Assembly: GCF_019375555.1 (NCBI RefSeq)
Contig: NZ_JAHXDN010000001.1
Coordinates: 1,031,501-1,095,500 of the forward strand
DNA: 64,000 bases
Direction: 5' to 3'
Origin: Roseobacter insulae
GTDB lineage: Bacteria > Pseudomonadota > Alphaproteobacteria > Rhodobacterales > Rhodobacteraceae
The translations under genes and the position numbers were made by a program. The notes beneath the pieces were generated by a model. It was not told where the DNA came from. It did not search any database and saw nothing but the letters and a program-made list of their open reading frames with translations. Shown here in pieces: positions 44,250 to 52,917 of the stretch (the first letter of the stretch is position 1; each line of letters opens with the position of its first letter).

Positions 44250-45152
44250 ATGGACCTGCAGGAACTGAGAATCTTTGCCACGGTGGTTCAGGAAGGTGGC
44301 ATTACAAAAGCTGCCAAGCGTCTGAACCGTGTGCAGTCAAATGTCACCACGCGCGTACGTCAGCTGGAGGATCGCCTGCAAACGGAACTCTTCCACCGAC
44401 GCGGCAAGCGGCTGATTTTAACGCCTGCGGGGCAGACGCTTCTGGAATATGCCGAGCGGTTGCTAGCCCTCGCCAGCGAGGCAGAGGCGGCAGTGCAGCA
44501 TGACACGCCTCGGGGAGTTTTCCGATTGGGTGCAATGGAAAGCACGGCAGCCGTAAGACTGCCGGAACCCTTGTCCGTTTACGCGAAAAAACACCCCGAC
44601 GTGGTGCTGGAGTTGAAAACGGGTAACCCGACCCAATTGTCGAAAGCGCTGATGGCGGGCGAGATTGATGCCGCGCTTGTTGCCGAACCGGTGGCAGAAG
44701 CGCGGTTTGACTGGATCGTCGCCTTTGACGAAGAGCCGGTGATCGTGACAGGGCAAGACCACCCGCCGATCAGCGATAGCGGAGACCTGCCAAGAACGGT
44801 CATCGTGTTCGAACACGGCTGCCCGCATCGCCGCAGGCTTGAGGAATGGTATGCGGAGCGTCGGGACCTGCCGCAAAGAACGGTTGAACTGGGTTCTTAT
44901 CACGCGATGCTGGGCTGCGTTCTGGCGGGCATGGGTGCGGCACTTGTCCCGCGCAGTGTCATTTCGAGCTTTCCGGAAGCACACCGTCTGAGGATACATC
45001 GCCTGCCCAAACATCAGCAAAGACTGCGCACGTTGCTGATCTGGCAAAAGGGCGCCTGCCCACCGAAAGTCGCGGCATTGCGGCGTATCTTACAGGGTGG
45101 CGACCGCCCGAATACCGACCAGGATCCAGCGAATGGCCCGTCGCACAAATAA
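44250..45152 (+). CDS. LysR family transcriptional regulator
   Basis: A 300-residue LysR-type regulator. The N-terminal helix-turn-helix MDLQELRIFATVVQEGGITK and AAKRLNRVQSNVTTRVRQLE is followed by the linker and a periplasmic-binding-like effector domain from about residue 90 (FRLGAMESTAAVRLPEPLSV). It is divergent from the globin-DUF1330 pair. LysR proteins usually regulate a divergent neighbour, so control of the globin gene is plausible. No ligand is indicated. Confidence 0.93.
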   Translation: MDLQELRIFATVVQEGGITKAAKRLNRVQSNVTTRVRQLEDRLQTELFHRRGKRLILTPAGQTLLEYAERLLALASEAEAAVQHDTPRGVFRLGAMESTAAVRLPEPLSVYAKKHPDVVLELKTGNPTQLSKALMAGEIDAALVAEPVAEARFDWIVAFDEEPVIVTGQDHPPISDSGDLPRTVIVFEHGCPHRRRLEEWYAERRDLPQRTVELGSYHAMLGCVLAGMGAALVPRSVISSFPEAHRLRIHRLPKHQQRLRTLLIWQKGACPPKVAALRRILQGGDRPNTDQDPANGPSHK

Positions 45153-45155
45153 TTT

Positions 45156-45169
45156 TCGAATAAATTCGA
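45156..45169. promoter_or_regulatory. palindrome in the LysR-YceI spacer
   Basis: TCGAAT-AA-ATTCGA is a perfect 6-base inverted repeat located 3 bases after the LysR stop and 62 bases before YceI. No regulator is assigned; it could also be chance in an A/T-rich stretch. Confidence 0.25.
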
Positions 45170-45231
45170 CCCCTCGCGCGTTTTCTAGATGTTGACTGAG
45201 CCATTCACCAGAAACCGGGAGGTAATATTTC

Positions 45232-45816
45232 ATGAAATTTCTTGCTACCGTCGCCACTGCAACCTTGTTTGTGGCAACCGCGGCGTTTGCCGGCGGGCAT
45301 GCCAACTGGGCGTCCGTCGATGGCGAGTCGAGCGTTGCCTTCGGATCCATCAAGAATGACACGGCCGGGGAGGTGCATCATTTCAGCGCCGTCAAAGGGT
45401 CGGTCAGCGAAGCCGGAGAACTGGCAATCATGATCGACGTGTCCTCCGTGGAGACCAACATCGACATCCGCAACGAGCGGATGACCGAGCATGTGTTTCA
45501 GGGTGGGAGTGCGACGGCCGTCTTAAGCGGTGAAATCGACATGGAAGAACTGACCGCACTGGAGGTCGGGGCAACCCGGTTGATGGACATTGAAGGTACA
45601 TTGACTTTCGGCGGGCTCGAAACGGATGTCGAAGCGAAAATGCTCGTGGCCCGGCTTGGTGAGGATCGCGTGCTGGTCACAACGGCCGATTTCATCATGC
45701 TGTCGACCGAAGATCTTGGCATTGACGCGGGGATCGATGCGCTGATGGAGCTTGCCAGCCTGTCCGGCATCACTCGGGTGACCCCGGTCTCTGTGCGCAT
45801 GGTTTTTGAAAAGTAA
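45232..45816 (+). CDS. YceI family protein (periplasmic lipid-binding lipocalin-like fold)
   Basis: A 194-residue exported protein of the YceI family, which forms a beta-barrel binding isoprenoid lipids such as quinone precursors. Residues 1-20 are a signal peptide (MKFLATVATATLFVATAAFA). The barrel has VEGKVSEAG-like VKGSVSEAGELAIMIDVSSV, TNIDIRNERMTEHVF and TPVSVRMVFEK. The family often sits beside cytochromes; here the adjacent cytochrome gene is degraded. ATG 45232 follows GGGAGG. An ECF sigma factor and anti-sigma gene are downstream on the same strand. Confidence 0.9.
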   Translation: MKFLATVATATLFVATAAFAGGHANWASVDGESSVAFGSIKNDTAGEVHHFSAVKGSVSEAGELAIMIDVSSVETNIDIRNERMTEHVFQGGSATAVLSGEIDMEELTALEVGATRLMDIEGTLTFGGLETDVEAKMLVARLGEDRVLVTTADFIMLSTEDLGIDAGIDALMELASLSGITRVTPVSVRMVFEK

Positions 45817-45817
45817 C

Positions 45818-46106
45818 ATGGTAACAAGTGCTTTCCCGCATCGTGCCCGATGTGCGATGCGGGACAGTGATTTCGACGCTCCGATCGGAGCAAAGCGTGC
45901 GGGAATGCCATTCGACAGTGTCGTGCTACAATCAGGTCTGCCCCGGGGCGGGGAAGTGCTGGCCAGAAAGACCCTATGCCAGGCACCACGATGGCAGTCG
46001 CGAATTGCAAAGGGCCGGTCAGATCGACGGTGTGATTGCCTATCTGGCTGCAACAGGTGAAAGACGCGCCATGCAGGCGGCGGCTACGACTGAGGGGATG
46101 TTTTGA
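45818..46106 (+). pseudogene. degraded cytochrome c gene
   Basis: The 290 bases between YceI and the sigma factor contain a small c-type cytochrome broken by several lesions. TGC at 45898 and TGC-CAT at 45906-45911 would spell the haem motif CGxCH but are one base short of being in frame. DPMPGTTM (45970-45993), the usual Met-ligand loop, is in one frame, while the C-terminal helix GQIDGVIAYLAATGE (from 46017) is in another, explained by one G lost near 46012. The last frame ends at TGA 46104-46106, overlapping the sigma factor start. Because two or more separate shifts are needed, real decay is more likely than one sequencing error. Confidence 0.6.
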
Positions 46107-46636
46107 CATTTTGGCGCAACGATCAGGCTCAGGATGCTGTTCGGAATGGGATTCCGGACATCTTGCCGCGTATTTGGCGCTACAGTCTGACACTGACGGG
46201 CACAGCTGACCGCGCCGATGATCTGGCGCAGGGCGCCATTCTCAAAGCGCTGGAGAAGGCAGAGCAGTTCGAGGTTGGCACCCGGCTGGACAGATGGATG
46301 TTCCGCATCGCTCACAATCTGTGGGTAAGTGACATGCGCAAGAACGCGGTACGTGCTGGCGGCGGTCTGGTGGCAATAGAAGAGACCGATATCATCAGCC
46401 CCGATGCCGGACCGGAAGCCGCTGCCATGCACCGGGAGGTTCTGATGGCGGTGCTGCATTTGCCGGAGGCACAGAGGGTGACCGTGGTTCTGGTCTACGT
46501 CGAGGGATATTCGTATCGCGACGCGGCAATGATACTGGACATTCCGCTGGGTACCGTGATGAGCCGTCTGGCTACCGCCCGGGCAACTTTGGGCCAGAAA
46601 TTCCGCGAAGAAGGAAGGGCGCGTGATGCAAGATAG
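46103..46636 (+). CDS. RNA polymerase sigma factor, ECF type
   Basis: A 177-residue sigma-70-like factor with region 2 (YSLTLTGTADRADDLAQGAI, about 25-44, and the LDRWMFRIAHNLWVSDMRKN -10-recognition part) and region 4 (LPEAQRVTVVLVYVEGYSYR then DAAMILDIPLGTVMSRLATA). There is no region 1.1 or 3, as in ECF factors. The start is TTG 46103, 5 bases after GAGGGG and overlapping the stop of the cytochrome remnant (TTGA). A membrane protein gene overlaps its 3' end and is the likely anti-sigma factor. Confidence 0.88.
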   Translation: MTFWRNDQAQDAVRNGIPDILPRIWRYSLTLTGTADRADDLAQGAILKALEKAEQFEVGTRLDRWMFRIAHNLWVSDMRKNAVRAGGGLVAIEETDIISPDAGPEAAAMHREVLMAVLHLPEAQRVTVVLVYVEGYSYRDAAMILDIPLGTVMSRLATARATLGQKFREEGRARDAR

Positions 46637-47369
46637 ATATTTCACCGATGAAGAGCTTGTCGCCTTTCTGGATGGCGAAAATGACCTTGCCCCCGTGGAA
46701 GAGATTGCCCGGGCCGCGGCATCGAACGCAGCTCTTGTCCGGCGTATTGACGCGTTGAAAATTGACGAGGACGCAATTGCCTCCAGCTTTGATCTTTTGA
46801 GGGTTTCATCTCGTCCAATGCCGGTTCTGCCCGACACGCCACACCGACAACCGCGCTTTCAGATCGCGGGTATGGCCTTGGCGGCAAGTGTCGCTTTGGT
46901 GGTCGGGTTGGCGGCTGGCGCGTTTTATGGCAGCGCGCGTCACCCCGGTTGGGCGGAATACGTGGCCTCGTATCAGGCGCTCTATTCCAACAGCACATTG
47001 GCGCATGTCAATCAGGATCAGACCGCCAAACAGTCGGAGCTTGACCGGGTGGCAGCGGCCATCGGTAAGACGGTCGCGGTTGATGCGCTGCAGTCTTTTC
47101 CAGAGATGGAATACAAGCGCGCTCAGGTGCTGAGCTTCAAGGGCCGTGCCCTGATCCAACTGGCCTTCCTGACCAGAACGGGGGATCCGGTCGCCCTGTG
47201 TATCATCAGAACAGAGGGTGACGCCACCGAAGGACCGGTGATGAGCGACATGGAGGGTATGAGCGCCGCGCGGTGGACGCGGGGCGGATTTGAGTATCTG
47301 TTGATCGGGGGAAGCGATGACTCCCTCATCCGGCGTGTCGCTGACACGTTTTCGTCACGGGACATCTGA
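46626..47369 (+). CDS. probable transmembrane anti-sigma factor
   Basis: A 247-residue protein whose start lies within the last codons of the sigma gene (ATG 46626), so synthesis is coupled. The N-terminal cytoplasmic part begins FTDEELVAFLDGENDLAPVE, typical of the sigma-binding helices of anti-sigma factors; a single membrane segment (IAGMALAASVALVVGLAAGA) is at about residues 79-98, and ~145 residues follow outside. No zinc-binding HxxxCxxC motif is seen, so it is not of the ZAS type. The signal it senses is unknown. Function is inferred mainly from position and architecture. Confidence 0.8.
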   Translation: MQDRYFTDEELVAFLDGENDLAPVEEIARAAASNAALVRRIDALKIDEDAIASSFDLLRVSSRPMPVLPDTPHRQPRFQIAGMALAASVALVVGLAAGAFYGSARHPGWAEYVASYQALYSNSTLAHVNQDQTAKQSELDRVAAAIGKTVAVDALQSFPEMEYKRAQVLSFKGRALIQLAFLTRTGDPVALCIIRTEGDATEGPVMSDMEGMSAARWTRGGFEYLLIGGSDDSLIRRVADTFSSRDI

Positions 47370-47417
47370 TCTGGCGGCTTGCTCGCCGGCTCTGCCATCA
47401 CTGCCACAGTAGTGCCG

Positions 47418-48431
47418 TTATTGCGGACGTGTTGTTTGCCCGGGCACGAATTCGATGGGAAGAACCGTACATGTGTCGGTTTTTGCACCGTTGATCCGCG
47501 CCAGCAGATTGCGTGCGCCGACAATGCCCATGAGCTTGCGCAGCGTGCGCACTGTTGTCAGTTCCATCGGCAGCACGCTTGCCAGATCCAATTCGTTGAA
47601 CCCGATGATCCCGATGTCGTCCGGCACAGAGAGGCCCTTCGCCTGGCAACTCATCATCCCGCCGAATGCCATGTGGTCATTGAGGTAGCAGATGAGGTCG
47701 GGGACATCGCCGCTCAAGAGTTCCGAGGTGCCCTGAAAACCCGTGGCGAAGTTGTTGTCAGATGCGATGCGCGACGACAGAACGGGCGCAGATTTAAGAC
47801 GTGCAAACACCTCGCGGACACCTTCCAGGCGGGCGTCTGCGCGGGTGTCATGGCCGCGTGCCGTGCTGACAAAAGCAGGACGCGCATACCCCAGCGCGAC
47901 AGCATGTTCGCCGATCATCTGCCCTGCCTTGAAGTGGTCGATGCCCACGCAAATGTCGATTGGATCCTCGCTCTGGTCCCAGATTTCCAGCACTGGAATG
48001 GGCGCAGCCCGCAACAGGTCTTGTGTCTCCGGAGTGTGATCGGTGCCCGTCAGAATAATGCCCGCTGGTTGCCATGATAAAAGGCGCCGCACCCAGTTAA
48101 GCTCGGCTTCGGGGCTGTATTCGGTGGTATCAATCACGCTGGAGTAGCCCGCGGAATCGAAAGTCTTGCGCATGCCGTTGAGGATGTCGGCAAAGACTTC
48201 ACCGGCAAAAGTCGGTAGCGAAATGCCAATGAGGTTTGAGTTCGCAACGGCAAGGGAGCGGGCGTTGCTGTTCGGCACATACTTCATTTCCCGCGCCAGC
48301 CGGAGGATTTCCGCACGCTTTTTCTCGGACACGCCTTCGACGCCGCGGATCGCCCGGGACACGCTCATGATGCTGACATTCGCCCGTGCCGCCACGTCCT
48401 CGATCTTGGTGGGTTTGCTGTCCTTGACCAT
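47418..48431 (-). CDS. LacI family transcriptional regulator
   Basis: A 337-residue LacI/GalR regulator. The N-terminal DNA-binding domain is TKIEDVAARANVSIMSVSRA at residues 8-27 with the hinge helix KYVPNSNARSLAVANS, and the sugar-binding core follows (LIGISLPTFAGEVFADILNG). It is divergent from a carbohydrate ABC importer, and the space between them holds a palindrome of the LacI type, so it probably represses that operon in the absence of sugar. GGGGAGC lies upstream of ATG 48431. Nothing unusual in length or domain order. Confidence 0.93.
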   Translation of the reverse strand: MVKDSKPTKIEDVAARANVSIMSVSRAIRGVEGVSEKKRAEILRLAREMKYVPNSNARSLAVANSNLIGISLPTFAGEVFADILNGMRKTFDSAGYSSVIDTTEYSPEAELNWVRRLLSWQPAGIILTGTDHTPETQDLLRAAPIPVLEIWDQSEDPIDICVGIDHFKAGQMIGEHAVALGYARPAFVSTARGHDTRADARLEGVREVFARLKSAPVLSSRIASDNNFATGFQGTSELLSGDVPDLICYLNDHMAFGGMMSCQAKGLSVPDDIGIIGFNELDLASVLPMELTTVRTLRKLMGIVGARNLLARINGAKTDTCTVLPIEFVPGQTTRPQ

Positions 48432-48490
48432 AGCGCGCGCGCTGCTCCCCGTGGAAATACTATTTTATATCAAAATATTAAGTGTCAGAT

Positions 48491-48508
48491 AACGTTAACG
48501 CTAACGTT
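48491..48508. promoter_or_regulatory. LacI-type operator candidate
   Basis: AACGTTA-ACGC-TAACGTT is an 18-base inverted repeat with 7-base perfect arms and a central CG, the form expected of LacI/GalR sites. It is 60 bases from the lacI start and 95 from the ATPase start, so it can serve both promoters. Confidence 0.65.
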
Positions 48509-48602
48509 GTTTATTGCTTTTTCACTTCGCGAAAGCCAGTCCTTTGTGCACTTTTGAAACCTAGGCGAGAGCATCGCAGTCGTGGTGCAGGTGGGGGATC
48601 AC

Positions 48603-49685
48603 GTGCCGAAAATTATTTTTGATCAAGTGTCCAAGAGCTATGGATCGGTGGAGGTCCTGCCGCCGTTTGACCTGACCTTCGATGATGGGGAATTCACCGT
48701 TCTGGTCGGGCCTTCAGGGTGCGGCAAGTCAACGACGCTGCGCATGCTCGCCGGGTTGGAAACGCTGACCGGCGGCGAGATCTACTTTGATGACAAACCG
48801 ATCAGCAAGCTGGACCCCAAGGAGCGGGACCTTGCGATGGTGTTCCAGGATTATGCGCTCTACCCGCACATGAACATCGCCAAGAACATGTCCTTTGCGT
48901 TGCGTCTTGCCCGGGTCTCCAAATCCGAGATCGAGGAGAAGGTTCAGCGCGTCGCAAAGATGCTGAACATAGCGCATCTGCTGGATCGCAAACCTGCAGA
49001 ATTGTCCGGCGGGCAGCGCCAGCGGGTGGCTATGGGTCGTGCTCTGGTGCGGGATGCAGGCACGTTTCTGTTCGATGAACCGCTGTCAAATCTTGATGCG
49101 AAGCTGCGCGGCAAGATGCGCGCGGAACTGGCAGAGATGCGCGATACGATCGACAAGAACATGGTCTACGTGACCCATGATCAGGTCGAAGCCATGACAT
49201 TGGGAGACCGGATTGTCGTGATGAGCGATGGGTTCATTCAGCAACAGGGCACCCCGGAGGAGTTATTCAAACGCCCGGTCAACAAGTTCGTGGCCGGCTT
49301 TATCGGATCGCCCACGATGAACTTCCTTGACGGGGAACTTGCGCAGGAGGGTGACGCGATGTGGGTACGCGGCGATGGGTATGCCTTGCCGCTTGATGCG
49401 GAAATGGGTGCCCGCCTGAAATCTGCCGCCGCAAAGGACGTGACGCTCGGCCTGCGGCCATCCAGTTTCACCTCCGAAGGCACCGAAGGCGCGCCGATCG
49501 AGCTGCGTGTGATCGTCTCTGAATATCTGGGCGCGCAGTCGGTGTTGGTCACCCGCTGTGGCGCGGCCGATGTTCTGGTGGAGACGCAAAGTGCAGCGCC
49601 GATCAGATCCGGTATCGTTCAGACCTTTGGCGTGCTGACGGGCGAAATCATGATCTTCGACAAATCAACAGGGCTCAGGCTCTGA
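48603..49685 (+). CDS. carbohydrate ABC transporter ATP-binding protein (MalK/UgpC type)
   Basis: The ATPase of a sugar importer, 360 residues. The start is taken as GTG 48603, which has GGGGGA 5-10 bases upstream; GTG 48582 is an alternative. Walker A is GPSGCGKSTTLRMLAGLE (about 35-52), the signature LSGGQRQRVAMGRALVRD near 134, Walker B TFLFDEPLSNLDAKLR, and a C-terminal TOBE domain from about 275 (VTLGLRPSSF). The Q-loop MVFQDYALYPHM is MalK-like. It is first in a five-gene operon with binding protein, two permeases and a b561-like protein. Confidence 0.93.
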   Translation: MPKIIFDQVSKSYGSVEVLPPFDLTFDDGEFTVLVGPSGCGKSTTLRMLAGLETLTGGEIYFDDKPISKLDPKERDLAMVFQDYALYPHMNIAKNMSFALRLARVSKSEIEEKVQRVAKMLNIAHLLDRKPAELSGGQRQRVAMGRALVRDAGTFLFDEPLSNLDAKLRGKMRAELAEMRDTIDKNMVYVTHDQVEAMTLGDRIVVMSDGFIQQQGTPEELFKRPVNKFVAGFIGSPTMNFLDGELAQEGDAMWVRGDGYALPLDAEMGARLKSAAAKDVTLGLRPSSFTSEGTEGAPIELRVIVSEYLGAQSVLVTRCGAADVLVETQSAAPIRSGIVQTFGVLTGEIMIFDKSTGLRL

Positions 49686-49720
49686 CACAAGCCGAATGTG
49701 GCATTAGGGAGGAACCAAGA

Positions 49721-51058
49721 ATGCTATCACTCAAATCAATTCTGACAGGAACGGCGGTATCCGTCTCCATGGCGGGGGTCGCGGTTGCGGACGGTCATGG
49801 CGGACCGTATGCGCCATACGACGGGACGACGTTGGTGATCAACGTGCCAGCGCACCCACATTATAACGCGATGATGAAGATCCTGCCTGAATTCACCAAG
49901 GAAACCGGGATCGAGGTCGAGGTCGACCAGTTGCAATATCTCAAGATGCGCGAAAAGCAGACACTGGAGTTGACCAAATCCAGGGGCGACTATGACATGA
50001 TCGCTTATGTCGTCTTTTCCAAGGCCGATTACGTTTTCGCGGACCAGCTTGAAAACCTCGCGCGGTTCTTCATGGACCCGAAACTTGCCGACCCGTCTTA
50101 TGATGCCGAGGACCTGATAGACGGCTATGTCGCCAACATTGGTATCGCAGGCGGGTTCAAGGGGTATCTTCCGGGGGCAACCGGGTCGTTGTTCGGCATT
50201 CCCTATGGGTCGGAAACATCCGTGCTGGCCTACCGCAAGGATATCTTCGAAAAACACGGCATCGATGTGCCGCAAAACTATGACCAGCTTTTGGACGCAG
50301 CCTGCAAAATACCCGAAGTGGAACCGGGCATGGGCGGAATGGCATCGCGTGCGGCGTCGGGTCATCAGGCCTCCCACGCATTCCTGCTGCACCTCGCGCC
50401 TCTGGGCGGTCGGGTCTTTGACGACAGTTGGGAGCCGATCATCAATAACGAGGCCGGTGTTGCTGCGGCTAACGCGCTGAAGACCATCGTGGATTGCGGC
50501 CCCGAGGGATCCCAGACATTTGGCCCCGCCGAAGCTGCGGCAGCCTTCAGTCAGGGGCAGGCGGCGATGTTCATGGATTCCATCGCCTTCGCCGCGGGCT
50601 TTGAAGATCCCAGCAAGTCGAAAGTGGCCGGTAAGGTTGGTTATGCGCTGCATCCCGAAGGCGTGCGCCGTGGATCGCAAACCGGCGGGTTTGGCATCGC
50701 GATCCCCAAGAATGCTCAAAACAAGGAAGCCGCTTTCCTGCTGATGCAGTGGCTGACGTCCAAGAGAGGCGACCTTCTGGTGGCGATGGCAGGGGGCAAC
50801 CCGTCACGGTTCTCGACCTATCAGGATCCGGGGCTGAACGAGAAATACCCCTATTCCGCGACCTTTGGTGAAGCGCTGAAATACGCCGATCCGGACTGGC
50901 GCCCGATCATCCCGACATGGGGCAAGATCAACGCGGATATCGGCACAACGATGAGCCAGGTGCTGACCGAAGGGCTCGACCCTCAGGAAGCGCTCAACGG
51001 TGTGGCCGAGCGCGCGCGCGCCATCATGGACGAGGCTGGGTACTACACCTGGCAGTAG
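49721..51058 (+). CDS. carbohydrate ABC transporter substrate-binding protein
   Basis: A 445-residue periplasmic binding protein of the extracellular family 1 (sugar/polyol). Residues 1-23 are a signal peptide (MLSLKSILTGTAVSVSMAG then VAVADG). The fold is shown by TTLVINVPAHPHYNAMMKIL, SRGDYDMIAYVVFSKADYVF, a hinge strand near GSLFGIPYGSETSVLAYRKD and the C-terminal FLLMQWLTSKRGDLLVAMAG. GGGAGGAA precedes ATG 49721. It follows the ATPase by 35 bases and is separated from the permeases by a hairpin. Confidence 0.92.
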   Translation: MLSLKSILTGTAVSVSMAGVAVADGHGGPYAPYDGTTLVINVPAHPHYNAMMKILPEFTKETGIEVEVDQLQYLKMREKQTLELTKSRGDYDMIAYVVFSKADYVFADQLENLARFFMDPKLADPSYDAEDLIDGYVANIGIAGGFKGYLPGATGSLFGIPYGSETSVLAYRKDIFEKHGIDVPQNYDQLLDAACKIPEVEPGMGGMASRAASGHQASHAFLLHLAPLGGRVFDDSWEPIINNEAGVAAANALKTIVDCGPEGSQTFGPAEAAAAFSQGQAAMFMDSIAFAAGFEDPSKSKVAGKVGYALHPEGVRRGSQTGGFGIAIPKNAQNKEAAFLLMQWLTSKRGDLLVAMAGGNPSRFSTYQDPGLNEKYPYSATFGEALKYADPDWRPIIPTWGKINADIGTTMSQVLTEGLDPQEALNGVAERARAIMDEAGYYTWQ

Positions 51059-51071
51059 ACCTCTCCCAGCG

Positions 51072-51100
51072 GGGTCGGGCGGCACCTTGCTGCCCGGCCC
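51072..51100. other. stem-loop after the sugar-binding-protein gene
   Basis: GGGTCGGGCGGCA and TGCCCGGCCC pair around CCTTGC with one bulge and one G-T pair, 14 bases after the stop. As with the TRAP binding proteins in this window, it probably stabilises the upstream message or reduces read-through. Confidence 0.45.
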
Positions 51101-51127
51101 ACCCCCTGCTTCCTTGGACATCAGATC

Positions 51128-52045
51128 ATGCAAAGCGCCAATGTAAACAGAGCAACGCCCTACTTGTTTCTGGCCCCCGCGGCGCTGGTGATGGCGGTCG
51201 CTCTGCTCTACCCGATCGGGTATATGATCTACGCCAGCTTTCTGGACTGGAATCCGAGCCAGCGCATTGGCGAAGCGGAATTCGTGGGGCTTCGCAACTA
51301 TATCAACCTGCTGGGTGACGCCGCCTTTCGCGAAAGCTTTTACGTAACGCTGAAGTTTGCCACCGTGGTGGTCAGCCTCGAAATGGTTCTCGGGGTCGGG
51401 CTGGCGCTGCTGCTTGACCGAAATATTCGCGGCATGTCGGTGCTGCGGACGCTGTTCATCCTGCCGATGATGATCGCACCCATCGTGGTCGGGCTGATGT
51501 GGCGCTACATGTACCACCCTTCCGTCGGCGTCTTTAACCGCACACTGAAATCCCTGGGCCTCGACCCGATCCCCTGGCTGTCTGACGGGAACTGGGCCTT
51601 TGCATCCGTCGTCATCGCCGACATCTGGCAGTGGACGCCCTTCATTTTCATCCTGTCGCTTGCCGCGTTGCAGTCGCTGCCGCAATCCGCGATGGAAGCG
51701 GCCCGGATTGATGGCGCCACCGGGTGGCAACAGGTCATCTACATCAAGCTTCCCCTGATGATGCCCGTCTTGATCGTGACGCTGCTCTTGCGCCTGATCG
51801 ACGCTTTCAAGGTCCTCGAAGTGATCCTCGTGCTGACAAACGGCGGGCCCGGCCTGTCTACCGAGATCCTGTCCTTGCGCATTTCCCGCACCGCGTCGGA
51901 GTTCCGGGAGTTGGGCGAGGCGGCGGCGATGTCGAACTACCTGCTTATCCTGCTGGTGATCCTCACCTTCGCGATGTTCGCCTATAACAAGGCAACCGAG
52001 GCGCGCACTGCCCGGTTGCGAAAAGCGGCCGAGGAGGACGTGTGA
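51128..52045 (+). CDS. carbohydrate ABC transporter permease (MalF/UgpA type)
   Basis: The first membrane subunit of the sugar importer, 305 residues, six membrane segments. The ATPase-contact EAA loop is AMEAARIDGATGWQQVIYIK at about residues 191-210, with the conserved G. The N-terminal ATPYLFLAPAALVMAVALLY helix is typical of MalF-like proteins. Its TGA shares a base with the next permease ATG (TGATG). Confidence 0.93.
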   Translation: MQSANVNRATPYLFLAPAALVMAVALLYPIGYMIYASFLDWNPSQRIGEAEFVGLRNYINLLGDAAFRESFYVTLKFATVVVSLEMVLGVGLALLLDRNIRGMSVLRTLFILPMMIAPIVVGLMWRYMYHPSVGVFNRTLKSLGLDPIPWLSDGNWAFASVVIADIWQWTPFIFILSLAALQSLPQSAMEAARIDGATGWQQVIYIKLPLMMPVLIVTLLLRLIDAFKVLEVILVLTNGGPGLSTEILSLRISRTASEFRELGEAAAMSNYLLILLVILTFAMFAYNKATEARTARLRKAAEEDV

Positions 52046-52917
52046 TGGCGGACAAGTCATACGACAAACAGAACCCGGCCTATTACGCGTTGCTTGTCGC
52101 TTTGGTGGTGATGGCCGTGGGGCCGATCGCGATGATGCTGATGACCTCGCTCAAGCTGAATGTCGACATCATGTCAGATACCTCTTCGCTGCTGTTCATG
52201 CCGACCTTGCGCAACTACGAGACCGCCCTGTGTGACTTCTTGTGGTACGAGGCGCCGCATATCGACTACTGCGACAAAACCTTCGGGCGCGCCCTGATCA
52301 ACTCGCTGACGATCTCGCTGATCTCCACGGTGCTGACACTTGTGATCGGCTGTATGGCGGCCTACGCCCTCGTCCGCTTCCGGTTCATGGGGCGCGACAC
52401 GGTGTCTTTATCGACACTTGCGATGCGCATGGTGCCGCCTGCGGTGCTGCTGGTGCCGGTGTTTGGCATCTGGACCTTCCAGTTCCAGATCGACGGGACG
52501 CGCGCGGGGATCATTCTGGTTTACGTGGCGATGAACCTGCCTTTCGTGATCTGGATTTTGCAAAGCTTTATCGTGCAGGTTCCGATCCAGTTGGAAGAGG
52601 CGGCCCGGATGGACGGCGCTGGCCCGTTTCAGGTCTTCTTTCTTGTCGTCCTGCCCCTGATCAAACCGGGGCTGGCCGCCGCCGCCATCTTTACGTTTCG
52701 GGTGGCCTGGAACGAATTCCTGCTGGCCAACGCGCTTGCCGACCGCAACTCACGCACAGTGCCTGTGACAATCGTGAATTCCATCACCGAGTTCGATATC
52801 GACTGGGGCGTCATCATGGCCACCGGCATGCTGCTGGCCATTCCGCCGATCATCTTCACATTCGTGGCGTCTCGCCAGATCATCACCGGCATGACCGCAG
52901 GCGCGGTAAAGGGTTGA
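52045..52917 (+). CDS. carbohydrate ABC transporter permease (MalG/UgpE type)
   Basis: The second membrane subunit, 290 residues, six membrane segments. The EAA loop is LEEAARMDGAGPFQVFFLVV at about residues 176-195. An extracytoplasmic loop with CDFLWYEAPHIDYCDKTFG between helices 1 and 2 contains two Cys that could form a disulfide, a slightly unusual insertion. The start ATG 52045 overlaps the first permease stop; its own stop overlaps the start of the b561-like gene. The C-terminal segment AMTAGAVKG-like ITGMTAGAVKG is standard for MalG. Confidence 0.93.
   Translation: MADKSYDKQNPAYYALLVALVVMAVGPIAMMLMTSLKLNVDIMSDTSSLLFMPTLRNYETALCDFLWYEAPHIDYCDKTFGRALINSLTISLISTVLTLVIGCMAAYALVRFRFMGRDTVSLSTLAMRMVPPAVLLVPVFGIWTFQFQIDGTRAGIILVYVAMNLPFVIWILQSFIVQVPIQLEEAARMDGAGPFQVFFLVVLPLIKPGLAAAAIFTFRVAWNEFLLANALADRNSRTVPVTIVNSITEFDIDWGVIMATGMLLAIPPIIFTFVASRQIITGMTAGAVKG

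Noticed and set aside
45806-46106. Two short plus-strand frames after YceI as real small genes
   Set aside because: Their products make no sense separately, while pieces of both and of a third frame join into a cytochrome c pattern, so a pseudogene is the better reading.
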